A stretch of 64,000 nucleotides of DNA, taken from contig JAUJMU010000009.1 in NCBI GenBank assembly GCA_030446715.1, positions 62,001 to 126,000 on the forward strand. Reading direction: 5' to 3'. This DNA is from Cytophagales bacterium (GTDB lineage Bacteria > Bacteroidota > Bacteroidia > Cytophagales > 172606-1). The position numbers were made by a program, and so were the translations under genes. The notes under the pieces are model-generated. The model was not told the DNA's origin. It saw only the letters and a list, made by a program, of their open reading frames with translations, and made no database searches. Shown here one piece after another: positions 55,744-64,000 of the stretch; within the stretch, counting starts at the first letter, position 1, and each line of letters opens with the position of its first letter.

Positions 55744-55809
55744 GGGCAGGCACATGGGCCTGCCCCTGCGGACGGCTGACCACTGGTACAGACGCCATGC
55801 ATGGCGTCT
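55744..55809. repeat. Hairpin and 20-bp perfect palindrome between convergently oriented remnants
   Basis: GGGCAGGC/GCCTGCCC (55744-55751/55758-55765) forms one hairpin; AGACGCCATGCATGGCGTCT (55790-55809) is a perfect palindrome. Both are flanked by CTTACGACT repeats (55731-55739 and 55811-55819). It lies in the 286-bp gap between the yjjG and arsR genes, just past the arsR stop. Similar GACGC..GCGTC palindromes are dispersed in many genomes, as I recall. Confidence 0.6.
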
Positions 55810-55826
55810 CTTACGACTTACGACTG

Positions 55827-56216
55827 TTATACATACCTCCGCTGCCGCTGACGGTGCAGGTTACAGATGGCCAGTTCGCGGTTGGAGTACAGGATGCGGT
55901 AAGTTTCCAGGTCGTTGAGCAGCACCGGGTCGCGGCTCATGTAGCCAAAAAGCTGGCCGATCACATCCGACACTTCGTCTTTGATGGAATAATACACCCA
56001 CTGGTCCGTTTTCTTGAAGCTCACCAGACCCGCATTTTTCAGGTACACCAGATGGCGGGAGGTTTTGGCCTGCGTAAAATCCAGCACCTGCTCCAGATCA
56101 GAAATGCACATTTCGCCATTTTTATAGATCAGGTGTAAAATACGAATCCGCGACTCGTCACCGAAAGCCCTGAAAAGCTGACCCGCGAAAGGCAGGTTGA
56201 AATGTTTGAGTTTCAT
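55827..56216 (-). CDS. ArsR-family transcriptional regulator
   Basis: Small winged-helix regulator of 129 residues. I start at the ATG at 56216 (MKLKHFNLPFAGQLFRAFGD); the upstream extension is not conserved-looking. The HTH is ISDLEQVLDFTQAKTSRHLV and the wing KKTDQWVYYSI. No Cys pair of the CxC metal-sensing type is seen in the recognition helix. It is transcribed away from the GH13 gene starting 100 bp away, so it may control it; that is inferred. Confidence 0.9.
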   Translation of the reverse strand: MKLKHFNLPFAGQLFRAFGDESRIRILHLIYKNGEMCISDLEQVLDFTQAKTSRHLVYLKNAGLVSFKKTDQWVYYSIKDEVSDVIGQLFGYMSRDPVLLNDLETYRILYSNRELAICNLHRQRQRRYV

Positions 56217-56314
56217 AGGGCAAAGGTAAGCAGGAGCGGTGGCAATGCGGCTGTGAGCCGGCATCCGGAATAGCTAAATTTTAAGTACTATTGTTATTCA
56301 AATACATCCTGCTG

Positions 56315-58186
56315 ATGCGCCTGCTGCCACACGCCTGGATCATTACAGTTACACTCCTGCTCGTAAACTGCAATCCCGGAGAAAAAAAAGACCAGAATAT
56401 GATTGACCAGAACGACGAAAACCTGCTCAGGGAAGAGGTTGCCGATCATAAGATTACCGTTTATCAGGTTTTTACCCGCTTGTTTGGCAACAGTAAATCC
56501 AAAAACGCCACCTACGGCACCATTGAGGAAAACGGCGTTGGCAAGTTCAACGACATCAATCCGGAGGCACTGGAAGAAATCCGGAAAATGGGCATCACGC
56601 ATGTATGGTACACCGGCGTGATCGAACATGCCACCATGACCGATTTTTCCCAGTATGGCATACCCGCCGATGACGCCGACGTGGTGAAAGGCCGGGCTGG
56701 TTCGCCGTACGCCATCAAGGATTATTATGATGTAGCCCCGGCGCTGGCCGTGGACGTGCCCAACCGGATGCGCGAGTTTGAAGCCCTGGTGAAGCGTACC
56801 CACGACAAGGGCCTGAAAGTGCTGATTGATTTTGTGCCCAACCATGTGGCCCGCCAATACCGTTCCGATGCCCGGCCGGCCGGCGTGAAGGACCTCGGGG
56901 AGAACGATGACAAAACCAGGTCTTTTACCCCCGGTAACAATTTTTACTACCTGCCCGGCACCTCCTTTGTGGTGCCCCGCGAATACCAGCCGCTTGGCAA
57001 CCTGCCGCACCCCACCAAGGACGGCCAGTTCAGCGAATCGCCGGCCAGGGTTACCGGAAATGACCAGTTTACCAACTCCCCCGGCATCAATGAGTGGTTT
57101 GAAACCGTAAAGCTCAACTACGGAGTGGACATCCGGAACGGCCGGGCTCCCCACTTCAATCCCGTGCCCGATACATGGAACAAAATGCGGGACATTCTGC
57201 TGTACTGGGCAGGCAAGGGCGTGGATGGATTCCGCTGCGACATGGCCGAGATGGTGCCCGTAGAGTTCTGGGGCTGGGTGATTCCGCAGGTGCAGCAAGC
57301 CCGCAAAGACATCCTTTTCATCGCCGAAATTTATAATCCGGCCGCCTACCGCTCCTACATTGAAGACGGCCGCTTCGATTACCTCTACGACAAGGTGGGC
57401 CTGTATGATACGGTGAGGGCAGTCATGGAAGGCCGGGCGGAGGCCAACTATATTTCGCAGAACTGGAAGCAAACCCAGGGCCTCAACAACCGCCTGCTGC
57501 GTTTCCTCGAAAACCACGATGAGCAGCGCATTGCCTCCCGTTTCTTCGCCGGCGACGCCCGGAAAGGTATTCCCGGCATGACGGTAACAGCTACGCTGAA
57601 CTCCGGTCCGGTGATGGTGTATTTCGGTCAGGAAGTAGGCGAACCGGCCCCCGGAACGGAAGGCTTCAGCGGGGATGACGGCCGTACTACCATTTTCGAT
57701 TACTGGGGGGTAGAAAATCACCAGCTCTGGATGAATTTCGGCCTTTTCAATGGGGTCGGGTTAACGCCGGAAATGAAGAAGCTGCGCGATTTCTACAGCC
57801 GGCTGCTTAACCTTTGCCGCGACAATGAGGCCATCCGACGGGGAGGGTTATACGACCTGCAGCAGTTCAACGTTCAGAATCGTACCGCCGGCTACGACGG
57901 CCGGTTTATCTACAGCTTTCTGCGCTTCACGGAGAAGGACCGGGTAATGGTACTGGTCAATTTCGACCCGCAGCACGCCAAAGAGGTGAACATCCGGATT
58001 CCGGCCAATGCCTTTGCCGCCATGGGGTTGCCCCGCGACCAGCGGTACGAGCTGAAGGAACTGTTGTACGGAAAAACCGAAATTGCTTTTGATGCCGCTC
58101 AGATCACCGACAAGGGCAATATGGTATCCGGAATTCCGGTTTCCCTGCCGCCACTAAGTGCTTTTGTGTTCCGCATCGGGCAGTAA
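56315..58186 (+). CDS. GH13 alpha-amylase-family lipoprotein
   Basis: Periplasmic or surface glucan-active enzyme of family GH13. I start at ATG 56315 (MRLLPHAWIITVTLLLVNC) because it gives a lipoprotein signal; TTG 56291 adds eight residues. Conserved regions in order: GLKVLIDFVPNHVAR (I), VDGFRCDMAEM with the nucleophile Asp (II), FIAEIYNP with the acid Glu (III) and FLENHDEQR with the transition-state Asp (IV). A C-terminal beta-domain (MVLVNFDPQHAKEVNIRI) closes it. It stands alone without other starch genes. Its loop with FYYLPGTSFVVPREYQPLGN is long, which may mark a special subfamily. Confidence 0.93.
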   Translation: MRLLPHAWIITVTLLLVNCNPGEKKDQNMIDQNDENLLREEVADHKITVYQVFTRLFGNSKSKNATYGTIEENGVGKFNDINPEALEEIRKMGITHVWYTGVIEHATMTDFSQYGIPADDADVVKGRAGSPYAIKDYYDVAPALAVDVPNRMREFEALVKRTHDKGLKVLIDFVPNHVARQYRSDARPAGVKDLGENDDKTRSFTPGNNFYYLPGTSFVVPREYQPLGNLPHPTKDGQFSESPARVTGNDQFTNSPGINEWFETVKLNYGVDIRNGRAPHFNPVPDTWNKMRDILLYWAGKGVDGFRCDMAEMVPVEFWGWVIPQVQQARKDILFIAEIYNPAAYRSYIEDGRFDYLYDKVGLYDTVRAVMEGRAEANYISQNWKQTQGLNNRLLRFLENHDEQRIASRFFAGDARKGIPGMTVTATLNSGPVMVYFGQEVGEPAPGTEGFSGDDGRTTIFDYWGVENHQLWMNFGLFNGVGLTPEMKKLRDFYSRLLNLCRDNEAIRRGGLYDLQQFNVQNRTAGYDGRFIYSFLRFTEKDRVMVLVNFDPQHAKEVNIRIPANAFAAMGLPRDQRYELKELLYGKTEIAFDAAQITDKGNMVSGIPVSLPPLSAFVFRIGQ

Positions 58187-58225
58187 CCGCTGTAGTTGGC
58201 GTCAAAATAACTTTATGTATGCAGC

Positions 58226-58270
58226 CTGATTACCTGATCGTATATAATTGGTATGTAATACGGTAATCAG
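58226..58270. repeat. Inverted repeat between GH13 and GT2 genes
   Basis: CTGATTACC (58226-58234) pairs with GGTAATCAG (58262-58270), with GCAGC flanking the left and right copies. The 27-nt loop is AT-rich. It could be a weak terminator of the GH13 gene or a regulatory site before the glycosyltransferase, which starts 19 bp later. Confidence 0.4.
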
Positions 58271-58288
58271 AATGCAGCATGTAATATT

Positions 58289-59377
58289 ATGATGAACATT
58301 GCACCCAAAGTGACCGTGTTTATTCCCGTCTATAATGGCGAGAAGTACCTGAAGGAATGCCTGGAAAGCATCCTGGCCCAGACCTTTACGGACTTCGAGT
58401 GCCTGGTGATTGACGACGGTTCCACTGACAGCAGCCGGGAGATCGTGCAGTCTTTTACTGATCCGCGTATCAGGTTTTTGCGGAATGAACAAAACCTGGG
58501 CGTCGCCCTTACGCGCAACAAAGGCCTTGACCTGGCCCGGGGACAGTACGTGGCTTTTATTGACTGCGACGACGTCAGCGTGCGCGACCGGCTTGGGAAG
58601 CAGGTAGAATTTATGGATGCCCACCCGGGCATTGGTATCTGCGGCAGCTGGATGCAGGAAATATATGCGGATGGTCAGTACATCAGCGGACAATTACACC
58701 AGTATCCGGCCGGCGATCAGGAGATCAGAGAGATGATGCTGTGGAGTTGTCCGATCTGGAACCCCACGGTGATGATCCGCCTTGAAACAGTCCGTAGGTT
58801 CAAAGTCAGGCACGACGCAAACTTTGTTTCGGCGTCGGATTTTGATTTTATGGTAAAGATGTCAAAGGTGAGTCAGCTGGCAAACCTGCCCGAAACACTG
58901 CACCACTACCGCCGGCATCAGTGCCAGATCACCACGCGACGCACCTTTGAAGCCAACCGCAACGCCAGCCTTGTAAGGTCAGGCCTGATTGCCGACGAAG
59001 TCCGGAAATTCCTGCCTGGTATTTCTTTCCAGCCGCTGGAAGGACTGCAGTTATCACAGCTTTCCGCAGCAGATTTTTTTGCAAAGCTCTTGCAGGCCGA
59101 CCAGGTGCTTGAAAAACTGTCTCTGTCCGGTGACCCGGAGAAGCAGTCTGGATATGTGCGTCTGAGACGATACCTGGATATAATCTGGTTTGATTCTCTG
59201 GCAAACCTGCCCCGCTACGAAATGCCAGTACTTTGCCGGCTGCGGGAGAGCAGTTTTTACCACCGTTTACCGGCTGGTAGCCGGCTGGCTTTGCGGGCCA
59301 AAAGCTTGCTGAGGCTGAAGCCCGAATGGATCAGGCAGCTTCGTACCGCGATAGAGAGAAGGAAAGCCGTGGCATGA
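58289..59377 (+). CDS. Glycosyltransferase family 2
   Basis: Inverting GT-A glycosyltransferase of 362 residues that moves a sugar from a nucleotide donor to a cell-envelope or exopolysaccharide acceptor. The N-terminus VTVFIPVYNGEKYLKECLES is standard; CLVIDDGSTDSSREIVQSF carries the first Asp pair, VAFIDCDDVSVRDRLGKQV the DxD metal site and SASDFDFMVKMSKV the later Asp. No membrane segment is evident, so it is cytoplasmic. Donor and acceptor are unknown; no other polysaccharide synthesis gene is nearby. Confidence 0.92.
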   Translation: MMNIAPKVTVFIPVYNGEKYLKECLESILAQTFTDFECLVIDDGSTDSSREIVQSFTDPRIRFLRNEQNLGVALTRNKGLDLARGQYVAFIDCDDVSVRDRLGKQVEFMDAHPGIGICGSWMQEIYADGQYISGQLHQYPAGDQEIREMMLWSCPIWNPTVMIRLETVRRFKVRHDANFVSASDFDFMVKMSKVSQLANLPETLHHYRRHQCQITTRRTFEANRNASLVRSGLIADEVRKFLPGISFQPLEGLQLSQLSAADFFAKLLQADQVLEKLSLSGDPEKQSGYVRLRRYLDIIWFDSLANLPRYEMPVLCRLRESSFYHRLPAGSRLALRAKSLLRLKPEWIRQLRTAIERRKAVA

Positions 59378-59433
59378 CCATATAGTATATATTCCGCCGT
59401 CATTTGCCTTCCGTCTGAGCATTGTTATTTTAC

Positions 59434-59441
59434 TAACTTTG
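59434..59441 (+). promoter_or_regulatory. Probable -7 promoter box of cysS
   Basis: TAACTTTG matches the Bacteroidota TAnnTTTG box exactly, 48 bp before the ATG at 59489. A TTG at the ideal distance is not seen (nearest at 59404, slightly far). Confidence 0.5.
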
Positions 59442-59488
59442 CCCACTTTCAGCGTCGGGCCTGCCCGGGCGGAGTAACTGCGCCAGTC

Positions 59489-60979
59489 ATGCGAAACCAC
59501 AACCTCAAAATTTACAATACCCTTTCCCGTACGAAGGAGGTTTTTCAGCCCATTGATCCGCCCTATGTGGGCTTATATGTATGCGGCCCGACGGTTTACA
59601 GCAATGTGCACCTGGGCAATGTCCGCACCTTTCTCGCCTTTGATGTGCTGTGCCGTTACCTGCATTACCTTGGCTATAAGGTACGGTACGTGCGTAATAT
59701 TACCGATGTGGGGCACCTGGAAAGTGATGCCGACGAAGGCGAAGATAAGATTGCCAAAAAGGCCCGCCTGGAGCAGCTGGAGCCGATGGAAATCGTACAG
59801 CGGTACACCAATGACTTCCACAACGTGCTGGACCAGATGAACTTCCTGCCGCCCAGCATCGAGCCGTCGGCCACGGGTCACATCGTGGAGCAGATTGAAA
59901 GTGTAAAAACTTTGATCAGCAACGGATTAGCCTACGAAGCAAACGGTTCGGTCTATTTCGATGTGTCCAAGTACAACCAGACGCAGCCTTACGGCAAGCT
60001 GTCGGGACGCGTAGTAGCCGACCTGCTCAACGAAACCCGCGAACTGGACGGACAAGCCGAAAAGCGCAACCCGCTGGACTTTGCGGTCTGGAAAAAAGCG
60101 TCTCCCGAACACATCATGCGCTGGCCTTCTCCCTGGGGAGTAGGTTTTCCCGGCTGGCACATCGAATGTACCTGCATGAGTACCAAGTACCTGGGCAAAC
60201 ACTTCGATATTCACGGCGGCGGCATGGACCTTAAGTTTCCTCACCACGAATGCGAAATTGCCCAGGCTGTAGGCGTCAACGGACAAGACCCGGTTAATTA
60301 CTGGATGCATACCAATATGCTCACGGTGAACGGCGAAAAGATGTCCAAGTCAAAGGGTAACTCTTTCCTGCCCGCCCAGCTGTTCGCGGGAGATCATCCC
60401 CTGCTGCAGCACGCTTTCAGCCCCATGACAGTGCGGTTTTTTATGCTGCAGGCTCATTACCGCAGCACGCTGGACTTCTCCAACGAAGCTTTGGTGGCAG
60501 CCCGTAAAGGGTACAGGCGGCTGGTGAACGGCCTGCTGGTGGCCAAAAAGCTGAAGTACGAACCCTCGGCCGCGGCCGAAGACGGGAAGGCAAAAGATGA
60601 GGTGATCAAGCTGACAGAGGCGGTAGGGGCCGCTATGGACGACGACCTGAATACGGCCGTGGCCATTGCCCACCTGTTCAGCCTGCTCAAAAGTATAAAC
60701 AAAATTCACACGGGTAGCCTGCCGCCTGCCGCCCTTGGGGAAGAGGTGTTTACGCAACTGACCCGCACGTTTGTCGTTTTTACGGAAGATGTGCTGGGGC
60801 TGAAGGAGGAGAAACCCGACGCCGTGGATCACCTGGTGGGTTCGATGCTCGAACTTTACACGGAAGCAAAGGTCAATAAAGCCTACGACAAGGTAGACCA
60901 GATACGGGCCCGCCTCCGTACGATTGGCATCACTGTAAAGGATATGAAAACCGGCATCGAGTGGGCTTACGAAGAGTGA
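59489..60979 (+). CDS. cysS: Cysteinyl-tRNA synthetase
   Basis: Class I aminoacyl-tRNA synthetase that charges tRNA-Cys. The HIGH-type motif is in [18 protein letters not shown]; zinc ligands are Cys in YVCGPT, then in WHIECTCMS and HHECEIAQ. The KMSKS loop is [16 protein letters not shown]-type anticodon region follows ([20 protein letters not shown]), and the C-terminus [20 protein letters not shown] is standard. Length 496 aa is usual. It is a single-copy housekeeping gene and a good marker for placing the organism. A terminator follows. Confidence 0.98.
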   Translation: MRNHNLKIYNTLSRTKEVFQPIDPPYVGLYVCGPTVYSNVHLGNVRTFLAFDVLCRYLHYLGYKVRYVRNITDVGHLESDADEGEDKIAKKARLEQLEPMEIVQRYTNDFHNVLDQMNFLPPSIEPSATGHIVEQIESVKTLISNGLAYEANGSVYFDVSKYNQTQPYGKLSGRVVADLLNETRELDGQAEKRNPLDFAVWKKASPEHIMRWPSPWGVGFPGWHIECTCMSTKYLGKHFDIHGGGMDLKFPHHECEIAQAVGVNGQDPVNYWMHTNMLTVNGEKMSKSKGNSFLPAQLFAGDHPLLQHAFSPMTVRFFMLQAHYRSTLDFSNEALVAARKGYRRLVNGLLVAKKLKYEPSAAAEDGKAKDEVIKLTEAVGAAMDDDLNTAVAIAHLFSLLKSINKIHTGSLPPAALGEEVFTQLTRTFVVFTEDVLGLKEEKPDAVDHLVGSMLELYTEAKVNKAYDKVDQIRARLRTIGITVKDMKTGIEWAYEE

Positions 60980-61024
60980 GAAAGGCACCGGGAATCTGAA
61001 ATTTAAAGTTATTTAACACATTTT

Positions 61025-61057
61025 GCCGCCTGCGACTGTCCGGGCGGCTCATTTTTT
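61025..61057 (+). terminator. Intrinsic terminator of cysS
   Basis: GCCGCC (61025-61030) pairs with GGCGGC (61043-61048), followed by TCATTTTTT. Stem plus T-run fits a rho-independent terminator 45 bp past the cysS stop. Confidence 0.75.
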
Positions 61058-61095
61058 GTGCCGGTAAAGCTTTTTAAAACCAGAAAGATCAGCTT

Positions 61096-62109
61096 ATGAA
61101 GAATAAAATATGGGCCGGGCTTTTTCTGTTACTGGCCCTGTGTGCCTGTGACGACAGAAAAAAAACCACAGCGGTTCAGGAAGAGCAGGCACCGGTAGTC
61201 ACCGTAAAAGCGCCGGCCTTCAACGCCGACTCGGCGTACTTCTTTGTGGAGAAGCAGGTGCGTTTCGGCCCCCGCGTTCCCAATACCCCGACCCACCGCC
61301 GGTGCGGCGACTACCTGATCAGCACTTTACGCCGGTACGGGGCCCAGGTGACGGTGCAGGAGTTTGTGGCCGAAGCCTACAATGGCACCAGACTACAGTC
61401 GCGCAACATCATCGGGTCTTACCTGCCCACCGCTTCCAAACGCATATTGCTGGCCGCGCACTGGGATACGCGGCACGTGGCCGATAAAGACTCCACCCGG
61501 AAGAGAGAGCCTATTCCCGGTGCCAACGACGGGGCCAGTGGTGTAGGCGTACTGCTGGAAATCGCCCGTATCCTGAACACTGACACCACGGGGCCGCGGG
61601 TGGGCGTAGACATTATTTTCTTTGATGCTGAAGATTACGGCATTCCTGATTTTGAGGACCACAGCAAGTACCCCGACAAGCAATTTTACTGCCTTGGCTC
61701 CCAGTACTGGGGCAAAAACCTCCATAAGCCGGGCTATTCGGCCTACTTCGGCATTCTGCTCGATATGGTGGGTGCCCGCAATGCTACTTTCTTCAAGGAA
61801 GGGCTGTCGATGCAATACGCCGGGGGCATCGTAAACCGGGTGTGGGACGTTGCCAATTACCTCCAGTTCGGGCAGTATTTCCTGAATGACGTAAATCACC
61901 AGCTGGGTACCGACGACCACGTGTACATGAATACCCTGGCGCGGATTCCCTCCATTGACATCATTGACCTGAAGCCCGACACTGGTTTTGGTCATTACCA
62001 CCATACCCACCGCGACGACATGAGCATCATTGACCGCAACGTACTCAAAGCTGTCGGCCAGACCGTGCTCCAGGTAGTCTACGATGAAGACGCCCCGGTG
62101 GTGCAGTAG
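61096..62109 (+). CDS. M28-family peptidase, glutaminyl cyclase-like lipoprotein
   Basis: Zinc enzyme of the M28 peptidase fold. The signal LLLALCACDD marks a lipoprotein. Zinc ligand motifs are ILLAAHWDTRHVADKD, GANDGASGVGVLLEIARIL (Asp) and IIFFDAEDYG (Glu-Asp), with the late His in FGHYHHTHRDDM. Substitution of the usual catalytic pattern and the HWDTR motif make it closer to glutaminyl-peptide cyclotransferases than to aminopeptidases, so it may form pyroglutamate at protein N-termini; T9SS cargo often carries this, as known in Bacteroidota. That role is inferred. Confidence 0.85.
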   Translation: MKNKIWAGLFLLLALCACDDRKKTTAVQEEQAPVVTVKAPAFNADSAYFFVEKQVRFGPRVPNTPTHRRCGDYLISTLRRYGAQVTVQEFVAEAYNGTRLQSRNIIGSYLPTASKRILLAAHWDTRHVADKDSTRKREPIPGANDGASGVGVLLEIARILNTDTTGPRVGVDIIFFDAEDYGIPDFEDHSKYPDKQFYCLGSQYWGKNLHKPGYSAYFGILLDMVGARNATFFKEGLSMQYAGGIVNRVWDVANYLQFGQYFLNDVNHQLGTDDHVYMNTLARIPSIDIIDLKPDTGFGHYHHTHRDDMSIIDRNVLKAVGQTVLQVVYDEDAPVVQ

Positions 62110-62175
62110 GGTTGTGGGGTTATCAGGCGGAATAGGGTTTATTTGCTTGTTAGCCTCAATAGAACAAAACAGACG

Positions 62176-62604
62176 ATGCTTGATTTGAACGATCCAAGGT
62201 GGAAGACATTTAAAGGAGGGTATCAGATACCCTGCGATGCTTCGATTCCCCTGAAAGTGCTTGAGAAAACGGATGATCCGGCCCGGGTGGAGAAGATTCT
62301 GAAAGAGTTCTGGCAGGAATTGCATCATCAGGGCGATGTGAATATAGCATCATACATGACTTTGCCCCATCTGATTCGAATTGCCAAAGAAAAGAAACTG
62401 CCCCAAGCTGATATACCTGCTTTAGTGGCCGTAATTGAAGTGCAAAGGCATATCAACAGTGAGCCTATCCCAGCAGAATTTGAAGCGGAGTATGAACAGG
62501 AGATTAAACAAATCATTGATGTGATCCAGCTTAATCAGACCAGAAAGTTGGATAAAGACTACACTACCTATGCCGCTAGACTACTACAGCATCCGGATCA
62601 ATGA
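62176..62604 (+). CDS. Conserved Bacteroidota protein of unknown function, possibly 3'-truncated
   Basis: Start at ATG 62176 (MLDLNDPRWKTFKGGYQIPC); the TTG at 62143 is unlikely. FWQELHHQGDVNIASYMTLP and VAVIEVQRHINSEPIP resemble a small conserved Bacteroidota protein of unknown function that I recall as somewhat longer. Here the last residues (YAARLLQHPDQ) overlap, out of frame, the relic of a HigB toxin, so the natural end was probably lost by a rearrangement. No signal peptide or catalytic motif is visible. Confidence 0.7.
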   Translation: MLDLNDPRWKTFKGGYQIPCDASIPLKVLEKTDDPARVEKILKEFWQELHHQGDVNIASYMTLPHLIRIAKEKKLPQADIPALVAVIEVQRHINSEPIPAEFEAEYEQEIKQIIDVIQLNQTRKLDKDYTTYAARLLQHPDQ

Positions 62605-62674
62605 CCAGTGGCGGATCATTTTCAAGTGGGAAACCGGCCAGGCCTTTAACGTAGAAATCACCGATTATCACTAA
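62570..62674 (+). pseudogene. HigB-type toxin C-terminal remnant
   Basis: The short frame PLDYYSIRINDQWRIIFKWE, ending FNVEITDYH and stop, is the typical C-terminal third of HigB/RelE-superfamily toxins (YSIRINDQWRI). The first 60 or so residues are missing, replaced by the end of the preceding gene in another frame. The remnant lacks part of the RNase core. The antitoxin gene follows 8 bp later. Confidence 0.8.
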
Positions 62675-62682
62675 TTCAGACT

Positions 62683-62981
62683 ATGGAAAGACTAGCCAAT
62701 ATTCACCCCGGAGAAGTATTACTGGAGGAATTTCTCAAGCCCTGGAAGTTTCAGCCTATAAACTTTCCAAAGACATTGGCATCCCTCAGACTCGCATCAG
62801 CGAAATTCTGAAAGGCCGCCGCCGAATTACTGCCGATACAGCTTTGCGGCTCAGCTACTACTTTGGCACTACGCCTAAGTTTTGGCTGGGCCTTCAGGAT
62901 GATTATGATCTTGAAGAAGAGGAAAGAGCCAAAAAGAGCGAGTTTGAAAACATTAAGAGATTGGAAAATAACGCAGCATAA
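62683..62981 (+). pseudogene. HigA-type antitoxin with a one-base frameshift
   Basis: The gene starts MERLANIHPGEVLLEEFLKP, the standard HigA (XRE) beginning. In the run after AAG, CCC stands where CCCC is expected (about 62740), shifting the frame. The other frame continues VSAYKLSKDIGIPQTRISEI and GRRRITADTALRLSYYFGTT, PKFWLGLQDDYDLEEEE, to the TAA at 62979. With the truncated HigB before it, the module is dead: loss of toxin would remove selection for the antitoxin. Confidence 0.85.
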
Positions 62982-63091
62982 CCCCAAGGGTTACGGTCAG
63001 CAGGCCCCCTCACCGCATAGTCTGAGACAATGCCGTCATGTGCTTTCGAGCCGTTATACGGCAATAATACTGAAACCATTCTACCCTCCAC

Positions 63092-64000
63092 CTAAGGCAC
63101 ATCCTGCCCGGCGGAGGCTTTCAGGATACTGAACCACTGGTCGCGGGTGAGTTGCAGGTCTGCGGCTTTGGCGGCTTCCTGCAGACGTTCCGGCTGGCCG
63201 GTTCCCAGCACCGGCATTACCCCCGCCGGATGCTTCATGATCCACGCAACCGCTACCTGCTCCACACTGGCCCCGCCCAACGCTGCCCCAACCTCCTGCA
63301 AAGCCAGCCCCACCCGGGTAGATGGTTCGTCGGTGTTGGTAAACAACTTACCGCCGGCCAGCGGCGACCAGGCCATGGGCGGTACGCGTAACTGCTGGCA
63401 TTGGTCCAGGGTGCCATCGTACAGCGGCGGCAGGTGCACCACCGAAAACTCAATCTGATTGGTCACCAGCGGAAAATCGAGCCGCGACTGCAGCAGCGCA
63501 AACTGGTGCGTGGTGAAATTGGACACCCCGAAGTGTTTCACCTTTCCTGCTTCTTTCAGTTGCCCGCAAGCCCCGGCTACTTCGTCAGCGTTCATCAGCG
63601 GATCGGGCCGGTGCAGGAGCAGCACGTCGAGGTAATCCGTGTGAAGATTGCGCAGCGACGTATCGACCGAGTTTACAATGTGATCTTTACTGGTATCGTA
63701 AGTCTTCAGGCGGTGCTCCGGCCGGTTCTCCGAAACCAGCCGGATGCCGCATTTGGTCACCAGTTCCAGCCGCTGCCGTAGGGAAGATTGCCGGCCTAGG
63801 GCCCGTCCGAAGATTTCTTCTACCGTATAATTGCCGTAAATGTCAGCGTGGTCAATGGTAGTAATGCCTTCCTGCAGGGCAGTCTCCACGAGCCGGATCA
63901 CTGCTTCGGGCCGGGTACGGTCCGGGTCACCGGAAAGCCTCCATACGCCAAGGATGATGCGCGATAAGGTATCCGGAGAGCCGGGCAGGAGAGTGCGGGA
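63092..64000 (-). CDS. Aldo/keto reductase (YdhF-like), 5' end outside the window
   Basis: NADPH-dependent aldo/keto reductase. The frame is open to base 64000; residues TLSRIILGVWRLS at the edge are the usual N-terminus, so only 10 or so residues are missing. Asp/Tyr lie in TTIDHADIYGNYTVEE, Lys in LELVTKCGIRL, His in VLLLHRPDPLM, and the cofactor end is GVMPVLGTGQPERLQ. A GTG at 63901 is internal, not the start. It differs clearly from the aldo/keto reductase at 38843 and belongs to the Rossmann-facing YdhF/Tas-like group. Confidence 0.92.
   Translation of the reverse strand, partial: SRTLLPGSPDTLSRIILGVWRLSGDPDRTRPEAVIRLVETALQEGITTIDHADIYGNYTVEEIFGRALGRQSSLRQRLELVTKCGIRLVSENRPEHRLKTYDTSKDHIVNSVDTSLRNLHTDYLDVLLLHRPDPLMNADEVAGACGQLKEAGKVKHFGVSNFTTHQFALLQSRLDFPLVTNQIEFSVVHLPPLYDGTLDQCQQLRVPPMAWSPLAGGKLFTNTDEPSTRVGLALQEVGAALGGASVEQVAVAWIMKHPAGVMPVLGTGQPERLQEAAKAADLQLTRDQWFSILKASAGQDVP

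Overview
The window looks like about 64 kb of a chromosome from a glycan-degrading member of the Bacteroidota, probably Cytophagales (Spirosoma/Larkinella-like). This rests on several SusC/SusD outer-membrane pairs, type IX secretion sorting domains, an ECF sigma/FecR/STN-receptor cassette, Bacteroidota-type promoter boxes (TAnnTTTG) and generally high-GC codon use. The lineage is inferred from gene content, not from a marker phylogeny. I saw no rRNA, tRNA or CRISPR array.

Layout. (1) 1-11.7 kb, minus strand: a polysaccharide-utilization locus with a SusC receptor cut by the left edge, a GH2 enzyme and two T9SS-secreted clan-A glycosidases. The receptor and the 1,378-residue multidomain glycosidase share an ungapped 95-bp upstream segment that contains a promoter and a TTCAATA-type palindrome. 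(2) 12.2-19.9 kb, plus strand: a decayed GlcN6P-deaminase-like gene, then a Tat-type sugar isomerase/epimerase-like protein, a sugar dehydrogenase-PKD-cytochrome c-CBM fusion, an esterase and a sulfatase. (3) 19.9-21.7 kb: an AT-rich Rpn-family nuclease gene lying between the two halves of a GC-rich, frameshifted Rpn relative. (4) 21.8-36.2 kb, minus strand: two SusC/SusD pairs, then sulfatase, D-threonine aldolase/D-serine dehydratase-like enzyme, sulfatase. (5) 36.6-40.6 kb: a gene graveyard (truncated amidohydrolase, degraded IS630-type transposase, aldo/keto reductase and histidine-kinase fragments) around intact AraC and aldo/keto reductase genes. (6) 40.6-47.6 kb: ECF sigma, FecR anti-sigma and a SusC/SusD pair, with SusC and especially SusD broken by many small indels. 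(7) 47.6-53.5 kb: a lipoprotein, an unrecognised Tat-type protein, a Tat-type Gfo/Idh/MocA oxidoreductase and a secreted FAD oxidoreductase with a lectin-like N-terminal domain. (8) 53.8-64 kb: general genes: an EboC-like UbiA protein, YjjG-type HAD, ArsR, GH13, GT2, cysS, an M28/glutaminyl-cyclase-like peptidase, a small conserved protein, a broken HigBA module and a partial aldo/keto reductase.

How it fits together. SusC/SusD pairs bind and import oligosaccharides released by surface or periplasmic glycosidases. Three sulfatases next to them suggest a sulfated glycan. The secreted isomerase-like, Gfo/Idh, FAD and cytochrome-fused sugar dehydrogenases suggest an oxidative route for handling sugars or glycosides in the cell envelope. 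That last point is inference. The most interesting items are the shared promoter module, the unrecognised protein/Gfo-Idh/FAD cluster, the nested Rpn genes and a three-stem palindromic repeat.
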